The translations under genes were made by a program, and so were the position numbers. From Euglena gracilis (Eukaryota > Euglenida > Euglenophyceae > Euglenales), in NCBI GenBank assembly GCA_039621445.1, contig CP154955.1, positions 40,742,426 to 40,806,425 of the forward strand: a stretch of 64,000 bases of DNA, in the 5' to 3' direction. The notes under the pieces are model-generated. The model made no database searches and was not told the DNA's origin. It saw nothing but the letters and a program-made list of their open reading frames with translations. This document shows, piece by piece, positions 32,132-42,197 of the stretch (positions are counted from its first letter, which is position 1; each line of letters starts with the position of its first letter).

Positions 32132-34707
32132 AGGGAAGGGTGAGGGCCCGGCCCAGCCCACACCTGCTCAGCCACAGGATGCTAAGTAAGGGGGGCCTTG
32201 GGTTTTGCGAGGCAGGGGTCAGGACCTCTGGCTGTCAGGACCTCTCCACAGTGAAATGTGCTAACCACCCCAACCCCAAATCGAACCCGACATCCGCCTT
32301 GCACCTCTGCCCGTCATCACCAACCGTTGAGTCAAATCCTCCAGTGTGTCTACCTTCCAATTATGGGAGTGCGGTGGCAGTGCCCCCATTGACAGGATTC
32401 TTGGGGAGCCATCCCAACCACTCCAGATTTTCCCAGCTTTATCCTCGCAATTTTACCGGTAAGCATGGTAAAAAGAAAGACTTTGTGGGTGGACCATCTC
32501 ACCATCAGGACCCCCCACAGGTGACAGGAACCACAGCGGGTGGTTCCCAGAAAAGATTGAGCGTGATGGATCTGTTTTCTGGAACCAACAGCGTGGGAAA
32601 TAAATTTGGGGACCAAGGGTACGACGTCATTTATCTGGACATCCAACCCCACGGAAACCCCACGACTTGCAGGGATATTTTGGAGTGGGATTACAGGGAA
32701 TTTGCAAGTTGGGGGATGGTCCAGTGTGTCCAGATAATTCCACCACATCGGACTTCTGGCCAATTCCAACTTTTCAGCCTTCAGGGGTCTTCTTCCCAAA
32801 CTTCTCCACACAGCACCCCAGAAGACAAGACTTGATACTTTGAATCCAGTTCAGAGTCCCACGCAAACTTGTACACTGTTTGCCAGCTTGCCTGTGAAAA
32901 ATGTAATTCCCCAAAATCTCTGTTATGCAATGCGTAATTTCTGCTGGCAGTTCTTACAAAAATAAACCTCAAATCTGGCCCGCGCTCACACCCCCCTTCC
33001 CAAAAACAATTGCCAGGCAATTGTCCAAAACGGAAGAAAAAAATGAGCGGGCCAGAGATAAAAATTCAACACACACACAGGCTGCAGCGACATGACAAAG
33101 TGGCGAATGGCGGTTCTCGAATTTAAATTGTAAAATCTTCGAATCCACAGATAATCGTAAACGTGTCCAAATACACAGATAAATACCATGCAGGGCCCGC
33201 CTACCTCCACCCCAGCCTTTCCACCTTAGAGAGCCATGTCGTACGACCTACCCCGTAAAACATGACCCCCCATGGGGTCCAGCCGGGGCTTCCGCGACCC
33301 CCGCCGAGCCAAACCGGAGCAGAGCCCTCTTGAAGCGGCCCAGCACCGAACGGGGAGGCGGCACACACCACAGCCATCACAGCAGCAACAGGTAGACGAA
33401 CTCGAAGATGGTCACCAGATGTGCATTTGTAGGGCTGTTGCAAAACCCTGATCACTGTTTTTTACGAGGTCGGGCTCCTCACGCCGAAATCTCCATGGGG
33501 AACTTGACCAATGACGTTGAAACTTGACATCTTGAACTTGGAAACTGAAATCTTGGACATCACACCTTGGGTCCTCCACGGATTGACCTTGGGATCTTGA
33601 AATCTTTCAAATGATGACAGAACTCCCTCACAGATTGACCTTGGGAAATTGAAATCTTGAAATGACAACTTTCTTCAACCACAGATTCCTTGGGATCCTG
33701 AAATTGAACTTGACATCTTGACTTGGACTTGACCCTGAAATGACACCTTGACAGACATTTTAGAGATTGAAATAGATTATTGATGATGATGGCGGGCTGT
33801 GATTGACATTCGTCTGCCCTTCAGCCCAGGCTCCAACAAAGATCCACAGCAGCACCAACTCCAGGATCACCTGCTGCTAGCTTGATCTGGAGAGTTGATC
33901 ATGGTGGCCCAACACAGCATCTCACTGTGTGCCAACTGGTGCCTTCCTCTGCCTTGTCCCCCTTCTGCTGCTGAGCTGGCCCGCCACTTCCATGACATTT
34001 CACTTCTGAGTGTCTCCGGCTCCACAGGTACGTTTGTACGGGGCTTTTCTGCACTGCAGATCTCATACAAGTTTGTGCAAGTTGGGGGATGGTCCAGTGT
34101 GTCCAGATAATTCCACCACATCAGACTTCTGGCCAATTCCAACTTTTCAGCCTTCAGGGCTCTTCTTCCCAAACTTCCCCACACAGCACCCCAGAAGACA
34201 AGACTTGATACTTTGAATCCAGTTCAGAGTCCCACACAAACTTGTACACTGTTTGCCAGCTTGCCTGTGAAAAATGTAATTTCCCAAAATCTCTGTGAGG
34301 CAATGCCTAATTTCTGCAGGCAGTTCTTACAAAAATAAATCTCAAATCTGGCCCGCGCTCACAAATTTTCCCACAATTATTCCGACGTACTAGCGGGTGG
34401 CCCTCCCTGTGAAGACTACTGCAACTCTAAAGTTCAGAGGCCAAGATATTTTGAAAAGGTTGATGCCATGGTTCAAAGAACACTTGAAATTATAGAGTAC
34501 TTTCAGCCACGGTTTTGGTGGATTGAGAACCCCAGTTTTGGGTTTCTGCGATCCAGGGATTTTATGCAGGATTTGAATTTCATCGATGTGGATTATTGCC
34601 AATTTTCTTGTTGGGGCTACCAGAAGCCAACAAGGATTTGGTGTTGTCCACGAATTGCGGCCCTCCCTAATGTTTTGCGTGATAAACGACCTGTGAAAAC
34701 CGGCTAG
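32132..34707 (+). pseudogene. DNA (cytosine-5) methyltransferase domain, split by a nested TRIM element
   Basis: The left piece (to 32702) has motif I, VMDLFSGTNSVGNKF (from 32563), then YDVIYLDI and DILEWDYREF. The right piece (34368-34707) has the catalytic PPC motif IV (GGPPCEDYC), motif VI ENP (RFWWIENPSFGFL) and motif VIII-like YQKPTRIW, then stop TAG at 34705. If the 1,661-bp insert and one AATT repeat are discounted, the two pieces meet in one frame. All core motifs of a small C5-MTase are present and no target-recognition or histone-reading domain is seen. It lies between nucleocapsid and protease. Known biology: C5-MTases copy or place 5-methylcytosine, and DNMT-bearing retrotransposons have been described in some algae. 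A role in methylating the element's own copies is inference. Confidence 0.88.
32703..34363 (-). mobile_element. TRIM-like LTR element inserted in the methyltransferase
   Basis: Two 288-bp direct repeats (32703-32990 and 34076-34363) bracket 1,085 bp without pol motifs. The ends are TG...CA, and AATT is duplicated at 32699-32702 and 34364-34367. On the minus strand GGGAAGGGGGG directly precedes the TGTGAGCG LTR start, a polypurine tract, and TTGTATGAGATC five bases after the other LTR resembles an initiator-Met primer site. The element is therefore on the minus strand. It is non-autonomous. Confidence 0.88.
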
Positions 34708-34904
34708 TGACCCCCTGGGGCACCAGGAGACACCGAGAAAGGCTGGGTGGAAATGAGATGAGTTTTTCACCGAAGATGCCTGGTGCATTGGTGGATTACC
34801 TGATGAGTGCACCCCCATTACGCAAGGGGCAAATTCATTTGGGGCTGGGTGAAAGGACCTCACCCCCAGTGAAATTGCCAACATAATTTATTCCACAGCG
34901 GAGC

Positions 34905-35858
34905 TTGAATCGAGTGTCAAAGTTCAAGCCTAAAATGGTTGTGCAAACAGGCGAGGATTTACAAATGCTCATGAGACTGTTTGTACGATTACCAAATGGT
35001 GAAGGCATGGTTTTGAATGCCCTCATCGATACAGGGGCCCAGGTGAACCTGATTAAGGCAGGTTTGCTTGAGTCCAGATTTTTGGAATATGCTGATCAGC
35101 CAATCAGATTGGTGACAGCTAACAATCAAGTAATGGATGGGGGAAACAAGAAAGTCACATTGGTGGTGACCTTTCGACAGAAGGTCAACGGGGAATTTCT
35201 GCCGAATCTGGTCTCGTGTGAGACGGAATTTTATGAAGCATCCATGGAGGTGGATGCAATTCTGCCTTTTCCATGGATGTCCCAGAATCACATTGGCCTT
35301 TTCCCCCACCATAAAGCCTTGGCCACTGATGAACCGTATTTTGCTCTCTTGTACGGTTGGACAGGAGAGAGGAAACAAAAGAGGAAACGGCGTGGGAAGG
35401 ACCAAAGGAGACGTGTGAGGATGATCCGTGAGGAGGAACCACAAAGGTCCGGAATCCCAACACAAGCTCCCGTTTCACAGGATTTGGACATGGAGTTTGA
35501 ACAAATCCTGTGGAAAATGAAGTTACAAGTACCACCAGAAGGTCACAATTGTGACGGTGGAAATCTCACCCGGGCTGAGAGGAGGCGTATTGCCAATGCG
35601 TTGCAGTACCTGGGCAATTCCAAGGCCATACGCAACATCGTTGAGGCACGTGAGGAGGAAAATGTGGATCCCAGAGTTCTTGACCTGCGCAAAAAAATTC
35701 AGAGGGATTATGACTGGGAGGTCTTTGACAAGGAACAGCTCAAGGACCCACCTGTCAGACGCCCATATGGGAATGCCTCAATACCACTCAAGGAAGGTGC
35801 CGTACCCACCCGAGCCAAACCTTTTAGCTTGCACGGTGAGAAGTTCGAGGCCCATTGA
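34905..35858 (+). CDS. Retroviral-type aspartic protease and pol linker of the chromovirus
   Basis: The frame has 317 codons. NALIDTGAQVNLIKAGLL at ~residues 37-54 carries the catalytic D-T-G (codons about 35028-35036). A protease core follows (PIRLVTANNQVMDGGNKKV), then a basic linker (ERKQKRKRRGKDQRRRV), then GRPYGNAS-like residues that lead toward the RT fingers. A Ty3-type protease works as a dimer to cut Gag-Pol. The frame ends at 35858 and RT resumes at 35862 in another frame, so one frameshift separates PR and RT. The true N-terminus probably lies upstream (IIYSTAELE near 34890). Confidence 0.85.
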   Translation: MNRVSKFKPKMVVQTGEDLQMLMRLFVRLPNGEGMVLNALIDTGAQVNLIKAGLLESRFLEYADQPIRLVTANNQVMDGGNKKVTLVVTFRQKVNGEFLPNLVSCETEFYEASMEVDAILPFPWMSQNHIGLFPHHKALATDEPYFALLYGWTGERKQKRKRRGKDQRRRVRMIREEEPQRSGIPTQAPVSQDLDMEFEQILWKMKLQVPPEGHNCDGGNLTRAERRRIANALQYLGNSKAIRNIVEAREEENVDPRVLDLRKKIQRDYDWEVFDKEQLKDPPVRRPYGNASIPLKEGAVPTRAKPFSLHGEKFEAH

Positions 35859-35861
35859 AAA

Positions 35862-36300
35862 GTGACAAGGGAATGGCAGTATCGGGGGTACATTGAAAGA
35901 ATTCCTGAGGGGGTGGTCAGTGAATGGATGTCCAATACTTTTGTTGTTCCGAAAAAGGATGGGGACTGGCGAGGGGTGGTTGATATGAGAGGTCCGAATT
36001 CCCAGACTCGGAGGATCTCATATCCACTACCTGTGATTGAAGATTTGTTGGTAAAACAGGGTGGGAGGCAATTTTTTTTCGATCATGGATTTGAGACAGG
36101 CCTTCCACCAGCAACCCTTATACCCAGATAGTCGACCCATCACAGCTTGTTACACTCCACTAGGGGTTTTCCAGTGGAAGGTGAATGTAATGGGTCTGAC
36201 AAACGCCAATCAACAGTTCCAACAGATGATGGAGGACGTGTTATCATCGGTGCATCGATGATACCTTGGTTTGAACTCGGGTGGAGGAGGGGGAGGATCT
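35862..36300 (+). pseudogene. Reverse transcriptase N-terminal half, frameshifted
   Basis: Ty3-type RT blocks are read in two frames: NTFVVPKKDGDWRGVVDMRG then PNSQTRRISYPLPVIEDLLV (35935-36060), and after a T-run frame change MDLRQAFHQQPLYPDSRPIT (~36085-36140) and VFQWKVNVMGLTNANQQFQ (~36168-36225). The catalytic block reads DDTLV at 36258, with the first residues before DD altered. The coding then meets a solo LTR at 36301 and resumes at 37409. Confidence 0.88.
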
Positions 36301-37404
36301 TGACGACCTTTTGAGGTCGACCGCCGGGCGGCGGAGTTTCTCCCTTTTAGAAGGCCTTTTGAGGGCGGTCTTGCTCTAATTTTAAGGCTTTCTAAAGATT
36401 TCCATTAAAATTCCCTCTCCTAGGGCGCCCATGGTTTGGTTGTGCAAGGAGAGATATTGAGTGATGCTAGGTATTCCCAAAGGGTGATTTTGGGTCTATT
36501 TAGCATAATTTTAAGCTTTTTATGCATTTTTCCTTTGTTTTTAAGGGAAAATGTTGGATTTGGTGAGAGCGCTTGCAAGCGCTTGGAACAGAATTTTAAG
36601 AGATTGGCGCCTGAGTTCCTGCAGTTTTTGCAGGGGTTTGCAAAGCTCAATAATAACGGAATTCAGCATAATTTATCAAAATCAAGGGGGGAAACTTTGA
36701 TTTTGACTTTGGTTGGTTGATTTTGATGCAATGGGCAAGGATTTAGGATTTGAGAGCGCTTAGGAATCAGCGCACTCAATCCTAAATTTAACTGCCCATC
36801 AGGGGCATCAAAATCATTTTCTTTTCACATTTTCTTTCCTCTTCACTTGTTTCACCATTGCATTTGTTGTGTCAATTACAACCAATTACATTCAATCATT
36901 GAACTTGGATTTACAATTGAAATTGCAAATGGAAGGACAACAAATCAATCAAGAAAGCTCAGTTGAAGAAGGTGAGGTTTGTCTTCCCCCCACCTCATCT
37001 GTGGGAAAAATGGCAGGGGGTGGGACTCCTCAACTCAAGCAACCACAGGCCAATTTTCACCCCAAAACCCCCTTTTTGGCCCAGAAACTGTGAGAAATGA
37101 CTCCCGGGGGGGGTGTTGGCTCTCACTGGTTCAGCTGAGCAGGGAGGGGTTGAAACCCCAAAGGCACCCCCCTTGGAGATCCCAGTGACACCCCCCTCAG
37201 GAGTCGGGGAGGGTCCACTGGAAGTTCCTCCTTGGAAATGATGGCCCAGTTTCGGCCACAGGTGGGGCCAGAATGGGAATAAATTTCCGACACAAGTCGG
37301 CTCGAGGAGCCAAAAAACGATCCTACGCCGGAAACTGGCCCGGGGCAGAGGTTTCCGCTTCACCCCAGTGCTGCCGGGGGACATGGCAGCACGGGTGTGA
37401 AACA
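36301..37404 (+). repeat. Solo LTR inserted in the RT gene
   Basis: A 1,104-bp insert begins TGACGACCTTTTGAGGTCG (a hairpin-forming head) and ends GGTGTGAAACA. ATCT is duplicated at 36297-36300 and 37405-37408. Joining the flanks restores the RT reading GEDLLTAHDRDL apart from one later stop. It contains CGATCCTACGCCGG, also found near the 3' end of the chromovirus LTR, so it is from a related family. Orientation is assumed from the head and is not certain. Confidence 0.85.
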
Positions 37405-37408
37405 ATCT

Positions 37409-39347
37409 CCTAACAGCACACGACAGGGACCTGTGACGGGTGCTAGAAGTTCTCAAGGATGTCAAATTGATCTGTGATGTCCGAAAGTGTAAGTTTTTTG
37501 TCAAGGGGGTTGCATTTTGCGGCCATGTTCTGGAGAACGGGACCCGTAGACCAGAACCTGGCAAGCTCAGAGCCATTGAGAAATGGAAACGGCCACAGAG
37601 GATCACGGCCCTTAGAGCATTTTTGGGTTTTACGAACTACTACAGTTCGTATGTCAAGGAGTATGCACGGCTTGTGTCGCGACTCCAAGACAAGTTGAAA
37701 ATTCCACGCAGCGAGGGGAAAAATGGATCCAAAAAACGAATCACGTGGGAAAAGGAGGACGAGGAGGTATTTCAGGAAATCAAATCAAGGCTTTGTGGGG
37801 AGCTCATCTTGCAAAGGGTGAACCCCGACAAGCCTTTCGTCTTGAGAGCTGACACAAGCCAATATACAATAGAGGCTACGTTGGAGCAACTCATAGACGA
37901 GGATCGGGCACCGACAGTGGAGGATGTCTTGGCGAAAAAGACATCCCCCGTGGCGTTCATGAGCAGGAAGCTCACGGACAGCCAACGGAATTGGGTGCCG
38001 AGGGAGCAGGAAACGTACTCCATAATAGCGGCCCTTCAAAAATGGGAGTCATGGATAGGCCTCCAACCCGTCTTGGTGTTGACGGATCACCGGAGCCTGG
38101 AATTCTGGGCGAAGGAGGTCCTGGATACCCCAAGCGGACCCCTAGGCCGAAGGGCGCGATGGCACCAACTCCTGTCAAAATATGATTTGACAGTGGGTTA
38201 CGTGCATGGAAAGGACAACACCAGTGCAGACGTCCTTTCCAGATGGGCTTATCCTGCAAGTGAAGCCGTGAAGGATGTGAGTCGCCACGGCACGGCGCAG
38301 GACAAAGAAGACGTCATAGCTCTGATTCGTGAGGAGAAAAGGGAGGAGGCAAATTGCATGTGGGTTAGGCTCCGAGGACCACCCACACAGCAAAATGCCT
38401 GGATTCGGGGTGATACCACTCGGAGTGGTAAAGAGACGGGGACCCAGGACATAGGATTGGAAAGTGCACAAGAGGATGCCTCGTTTGTGGGGGATGTAGG
38501 AGGAACAGAACCCCTGCCAACCCCTGCAGCACAAGGATCCGAGGAAATTCAGCCCCAATATGTAGACCAATATGGGAATGCTCATTGGTCTACCGAGGAG
38601 GTGAACGAGATTGCTGGACCTGCAGTGGATTCCTCAAGTACGGCCGCCGAGGAGCTTGCAAACCCTGCAACCTCTTCCCACACGCTCTCTACCACACCCA
38701 TTCCTAAACCCACACAGGTGGATTTCGGAAAACTCTGGGAGGTGAATTGTGGTTTGGAATACGGGAAATGTCCGAGTTTTGGTCCCATTTTTGCTCGAAC
38801 CCAAACACACAGGGATGTCATGGCCCAAGGGTGTGAGGGTGGAGAACGGTTTCATGTACGTGGATGGTCTCCTGTGTGTTCCATTAAGCCTCCAAAATGC
38901 AGTGGTCAGGATTTCCATGCATACCTTGGGCATGCCGGATTCCCACGACTGTGGGATGCCATGTCCGTACGGTACAAGTGGGCGGACGAGGCATCGGTGA
39001 AAAAGTTCGCTAAAGTGGTGTTGGGTGAGTGTGAGACTTGCCAGGCCTGCCAAAGACCCAGATTCTTGGAAGGCTCTTTGGAACCCACTCCCATCCCACC
39101 CCAGGCGATGGTTTCAGTTGCCTTGGATATTTTTGACATGCCACCTGTTCAGCATGAAGGGACCCTCCATAATGCCATTGTCTTGTGCGTAGACAGGCAT
39201 AGTGGTTGGGTTGTGGCTGTCCCATGTAAGAAACAGGGCCTTACAGGGAGGGGGCAGGGTGGCAAAAATGATGGTTGCTCAACAATAGCGGCCTTTTGGA
39301 GTCCCGAGTGTCGTTACGACGGACCAGGGGGCGCAGTTTATCAGTAG
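37409..39347 (+). CDS. RT C-terminus, RNase H and integrase N-terminal part of the chromovirus
   Basis: A long clean frame. RT thumb: RVLEVLKDVKLICDVRKCKF, then RAFLGFTNYYSSYVKEYARL. RNase H: FVLRADTSQYTIEATLEQL (~37838), PREQETYSIIAALQKWESW, LTDHRSLEFW and KDNTSADVLSRW, so the D-E-D-D set is complete. A ~200-residue linker leads to the integrase zinc domain (FHAYLGHAGFPRLW with CETCQACQRP, an H-x4-H / C-x2-C arrangement at ~38910-39055). The first catalytic Asp is in SVALDIFDMPP (~39117) and the second in RYDGPGGAVYQ (~39315). The frame stops at 39347. One in-frame TGA precedes it at 37432. This is the best preserved part of the element. Confidence 0.9.
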
Positions 39348-39743
39348 TTGGTGGCAATCAATGTGTGATTTTCTGGGATTAGGCACACTTTCTCTCGGGC
39401 GTATTTTCATAACACCAATGGAAGGGGTGAGAGAGCGGGCCAGCAACTCATCGAGAGTATCCGCAAAATTCAGATCGATGAGCGGCTTACATGTGTGGAA
39501 GCTCTCCCACAGTTTCTTGATAGGCTGCATGACACCCCGGGCGAGGGGGGCTTATCCCCTTACCAAATTCTGTTTGGTAGGGAAAGACCTTTAGGAGGGA
39601 TTCCCAGGGAGCCTTTTGAGTGTGAGGAGGCAAATTCATTTTTCAAGAGGATGAAGGAAATTGATCAAGAGGTGGCTAAACGGCTCAATAATTTGCACAT
39701 TCATCAATCCTCCAAAGTCAATGTGGGGAGGAATTTTGAGTGA
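39348..39743 (+). pseudogene. Integrase catalytic Glu and C-terminal region
   Basis: After two stops the reading continues in a shifted frame. GRGERAGQQLIESIRK holds the expected catalytic glutamate region (~39423-39470). SPYQILFGRERPLGGIPREP and EIDQEVAKRLNNLHIHQ follow, typical of Ty3-type integrase ends. It ends at 39743, and the linking segment to the chromodomain is interrupted at 39930. Confidence 0.8.
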
Positions 39744-40276
39744 CCTGCAGGTTGGGGCAAAGGTGTGGTACCTGCGACCCCCCAGTGCAGGTGACAAGCT
39801 AGATTCAAGTGGCTAGTACCGGGAGTGGTGGTCGCAAGGGAGGAGGAGAGCTCAGATAAAGAGCTCAGAGCTCAGGTGGAGATAAAGCCGGGCACCGGCT
39901 GAAGGTTCCACGACGATCATTAAACGTTTGGGGGAGCACGCCGTCGGCCAGCCGTCGGCCAGCCGTCGGCCAGCCGTCGGCCAGCCGTGTGACTCACATG
40001 ATAATGACCCGAGCCATAGCTCGACAATACAAAAACAATTTCGCCGCCAATCCCCTGTCAAGGTCATGTTCATTGTTCGTGGAGGCTGCATTTTTGCCCA
40101 TTTGAAGTCATTTTTCGTCAATTTTTGTCAAATATGCCAATTTTGGGACTTTTTTTGACCAATTTTGACCATTTCAGCCGATTTTTGGGTCATTCCATAG
40201 TCATTGTGAAGCAATTTTGCCAACAAATTATTCGAATGACTAAAAATTGTTCAGTTGGTGGTCCATTTTCCACAAA

Positions 40277-40493
40277 CTGACAAAAATTACCCCCCCTTTA
40301 TTTGAGCACACCCACGGGCCAAAGGACCCCGCAAATGCTCAAATAAGGGGGGGTCAAATAAGGGGGGGGGTCAAAAATTTCTTTAGAAATAGGGCAAAAA
40401 AAATTTGGCCGCCTTCAGCGCATGAAAAAGAAATTTCCCCGGACCCAAATGCTCAATTAAGGGGGGGTCAAATAAAGGGGGAGGGTACCTGTT
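40277..40493. repeat. G-run foldback R2, copy 1
   Basis: Words TTATTTGAGCA and GCTCAAATAAGGGGGGGTC are inverted around a short centre, followed by TCAAATAAGGGGGGGG, GACCCAAATGCTCAATTAA and GGGGGGTCAAATAAAGGGGG. The whole structure recurs in reverse orientation at 63750-63975. Confidence 0.8.
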
Positions 40494-40589
40494 ATGGGCG
40501 GAAAAAGGTTGAAATTTTGTGTGGAACGGTTTCAAGTGACTAAAAACTGCCCAAAGCAACCCCTCTTGTAGGGCTTTGCACCCCAACTT

Positions 40590-40880
40590 TGGCATTAATC
40601 ACTCAAAGTTAGGAACCGGCCCACCAAATCCCCTCAAAATTAGGAACCTTTTCACTAATTAGGAATTTACCACTCAAAAGAAGGCATTGGCACACCAAAC
40701 TTGGGATTACCACTCAAAATATCAGCACTTTACACCCAAAATTAGGCATTTGCCACTCAACAATTAGGAATATACACATGAAAATAGGAATTTGCACCTC
40801 AAAATTAGGAATTGGCACACTAAATTAGGATTTAGCCTTCCAAATTTTGGAATAGGCACACCTAATTAGGCATTTGCAAC
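40590..40880 (+). repeat. Diverged ~30-bp tandem array (CTCAAAATTAGGAATT units)
   Basis: About ten degenerate copies of a CACTCAAAATTAGGAATTNGCAC unit. No coding potential. Confidence 0.7.
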
Positions 40881-41034
40881 TCAACAAAAGCTCAACGACA
40901 GGACCCGGCTTCCGTCACGCCGTCGGCCAGCCGTCGGCCAGCCGTCGGCCAGCCGTCGGCCAGCCGTGTGCTCCCCCTTTATGTGGATGACACTTTCGGA
41001 GGTGAGCCCCTTCCCTTGTACTGTCACAAGTGAA

Positions 41035-41277
41035 CGGTCCGGGATCCGGACGCAGAGCCGGACGAGTGGATCACAGAAGAAATATTGAGCCACCGCAGGA
41101 CACCCCAGGGCACCTGGGAATTTAAGACAAAATGGAAAGGGTCAGATAAGGAGACGTGGGAGCCCACAAGGAACTTTTTCTCCCGGTACAATGCTGACTT
41201 AGTAAAGTATTGCCACGAGAAACGGCTGGGTTTGGACTTGACCAAACATCTCTCCCCCACTCCGACCACAGAGTGAG
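41035..41277 (+). CDS. Chromodomain at the end of the chromovirus integrase
   Basis: The reading EWITEEILSHRRTPQGTWEF then KTKWKGSDKETWEPTRNFF has the chromodomain core (W/F-x-VE-x-IL, then Y/F-x-VKWKG, then TWEP). It ends after KHLSPTPTTE with a stop at 41275-41277. In chromoviruses this domain tethers the integrase to modified histone H3 and guides insertion. The upstream link to the integrase lies beyond the insert at 39930-40977. The exact 5' boundary is uncertain. Confidence 0.85.
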
Positions 41278-41663
41278 GTGTGGGGGGGGGGGGTTGGATT
41301 TCCCCTGGGTGGTGGACTCCCAAAAGTTCTCCTGGACCCTCGTTCTTTGTTGTGTTGCAAGGCAAGGGTAAGGTTGGCGAGAGATATCGGCAAGGGCAAG
41401 GGCAAAGGGATTGGACGAGGCAAGGGCAAGGGGCATGGTATGGGCAAGGGGAGACCAACGTGGACGCGGTGCCAGCGGCGGAGCTTGGAAGGGCGGTATT
41501 GCTAACCCAGAAACCGGAGAAACATCCCACTTTGTGGGATTGCGTACCATATGACTGCTAGGAGGCGAAACATTATCTCCACCCGACCTTCTTCACCTGC
41601 GTCGAGGTGAAGTTGGGAGGGGGGTTTAAAAAAGTGGGATTTGAGCGTGTCTGACTAAGGGTC

Positions 41664-41676
41664 GCAAGGGAGGGGG
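41664..41676 (+). other. Polypurine tract of the chromovirus
   Basis: GCAAGGGAGGGGG directly precedes the 3' LTR start TGTTGGCTG. It is identical to the LARD-like element's tract at 19221-19233, and both are preceded by GACTAA. Confidence 0.88.
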
Positions 41677-41854
41677 TGTTGGCTGTTTGGACAGCCACGC
41701 TCCGGCCTTGAAGTGGCTCCGGAAGTGAAAGTTGGGAAACGGCTGAGTGACGCCATAAATTGGATATATTTGGATAGCGCATTGGAAGGCGCATACAATG
41801 ATATGTGGGGCTGGCAGTGGAATTGTAGTTTTCCAGGTGCCATCCGCCAGATTT
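41677..41854 (+). repeat. 3' LTR of the chromovirus, segment 1
   Basis: Matches 24173-24350 with about eight differences by eye. It is interrupted at GATTT by the LINE-type insertion. Confidence 0.9.
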
Positions 41855-42197
41855 TTTTTTAGGGGCTATAGCCGGCTTGCTGGGTCGCGCGTGCACTCTC
41901 TTCTCACCTTGTGGAGTCCAGGGCGGGCGGGCTACCCTTTGCGTGTGTGCTGCTTTTGCCGGCTCCACTCCCCTTTGTCGCCTCGTTGGGCGGATGCCTT
42001 TCGCCTGGCGTGTAGGCTCTGGTTTTTTTTTGGCGGCTTCGTTTTTTTTTGTTTTTTTTGTTTTGTTTTTTTGGTGTGGGGGGGGGGCGCCTTTTGGGGG
42101 GGTGTTTCCGTGGGGAACCTCCGCGCTTTGTGGGTTGTGGCCGTCTTGGTCTTGGTCTTGCTCGCTTTTGGTGTGGTCTGCGGTGGGGGTTGGGGAC

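Larger units (their letters stand above)
39930..40977. mobile_element. Repeat-capped inverted-terminal element between integrase and chromodomain
   Basis: Termini GGGGGAGCAC and GTGCTCCCCC are inverted. Just inside each end are four copies of a 12-bp unit (CCGTCGGCCAG-type) in the same direction (39940-39990 and 40915-40967). TTT flanks both ends (39927-39929, 40978-40980), a possible 3-bp TSD. The interior holds a G-run foldback (40277-40493) and a ~30-bp TTAGGAA-type array (40590-40880). No ORF. Confidence 0.7.

Noticed and set aside
39825-39850. GGTCGCAAGGGAGGAGGAG, a PPT-like stretch
   Set aside because: It lies in the integrase-chromodomain linker, and no LTR head (TGTTGGC or similar) follows; the real PPT is at 41664-41676.
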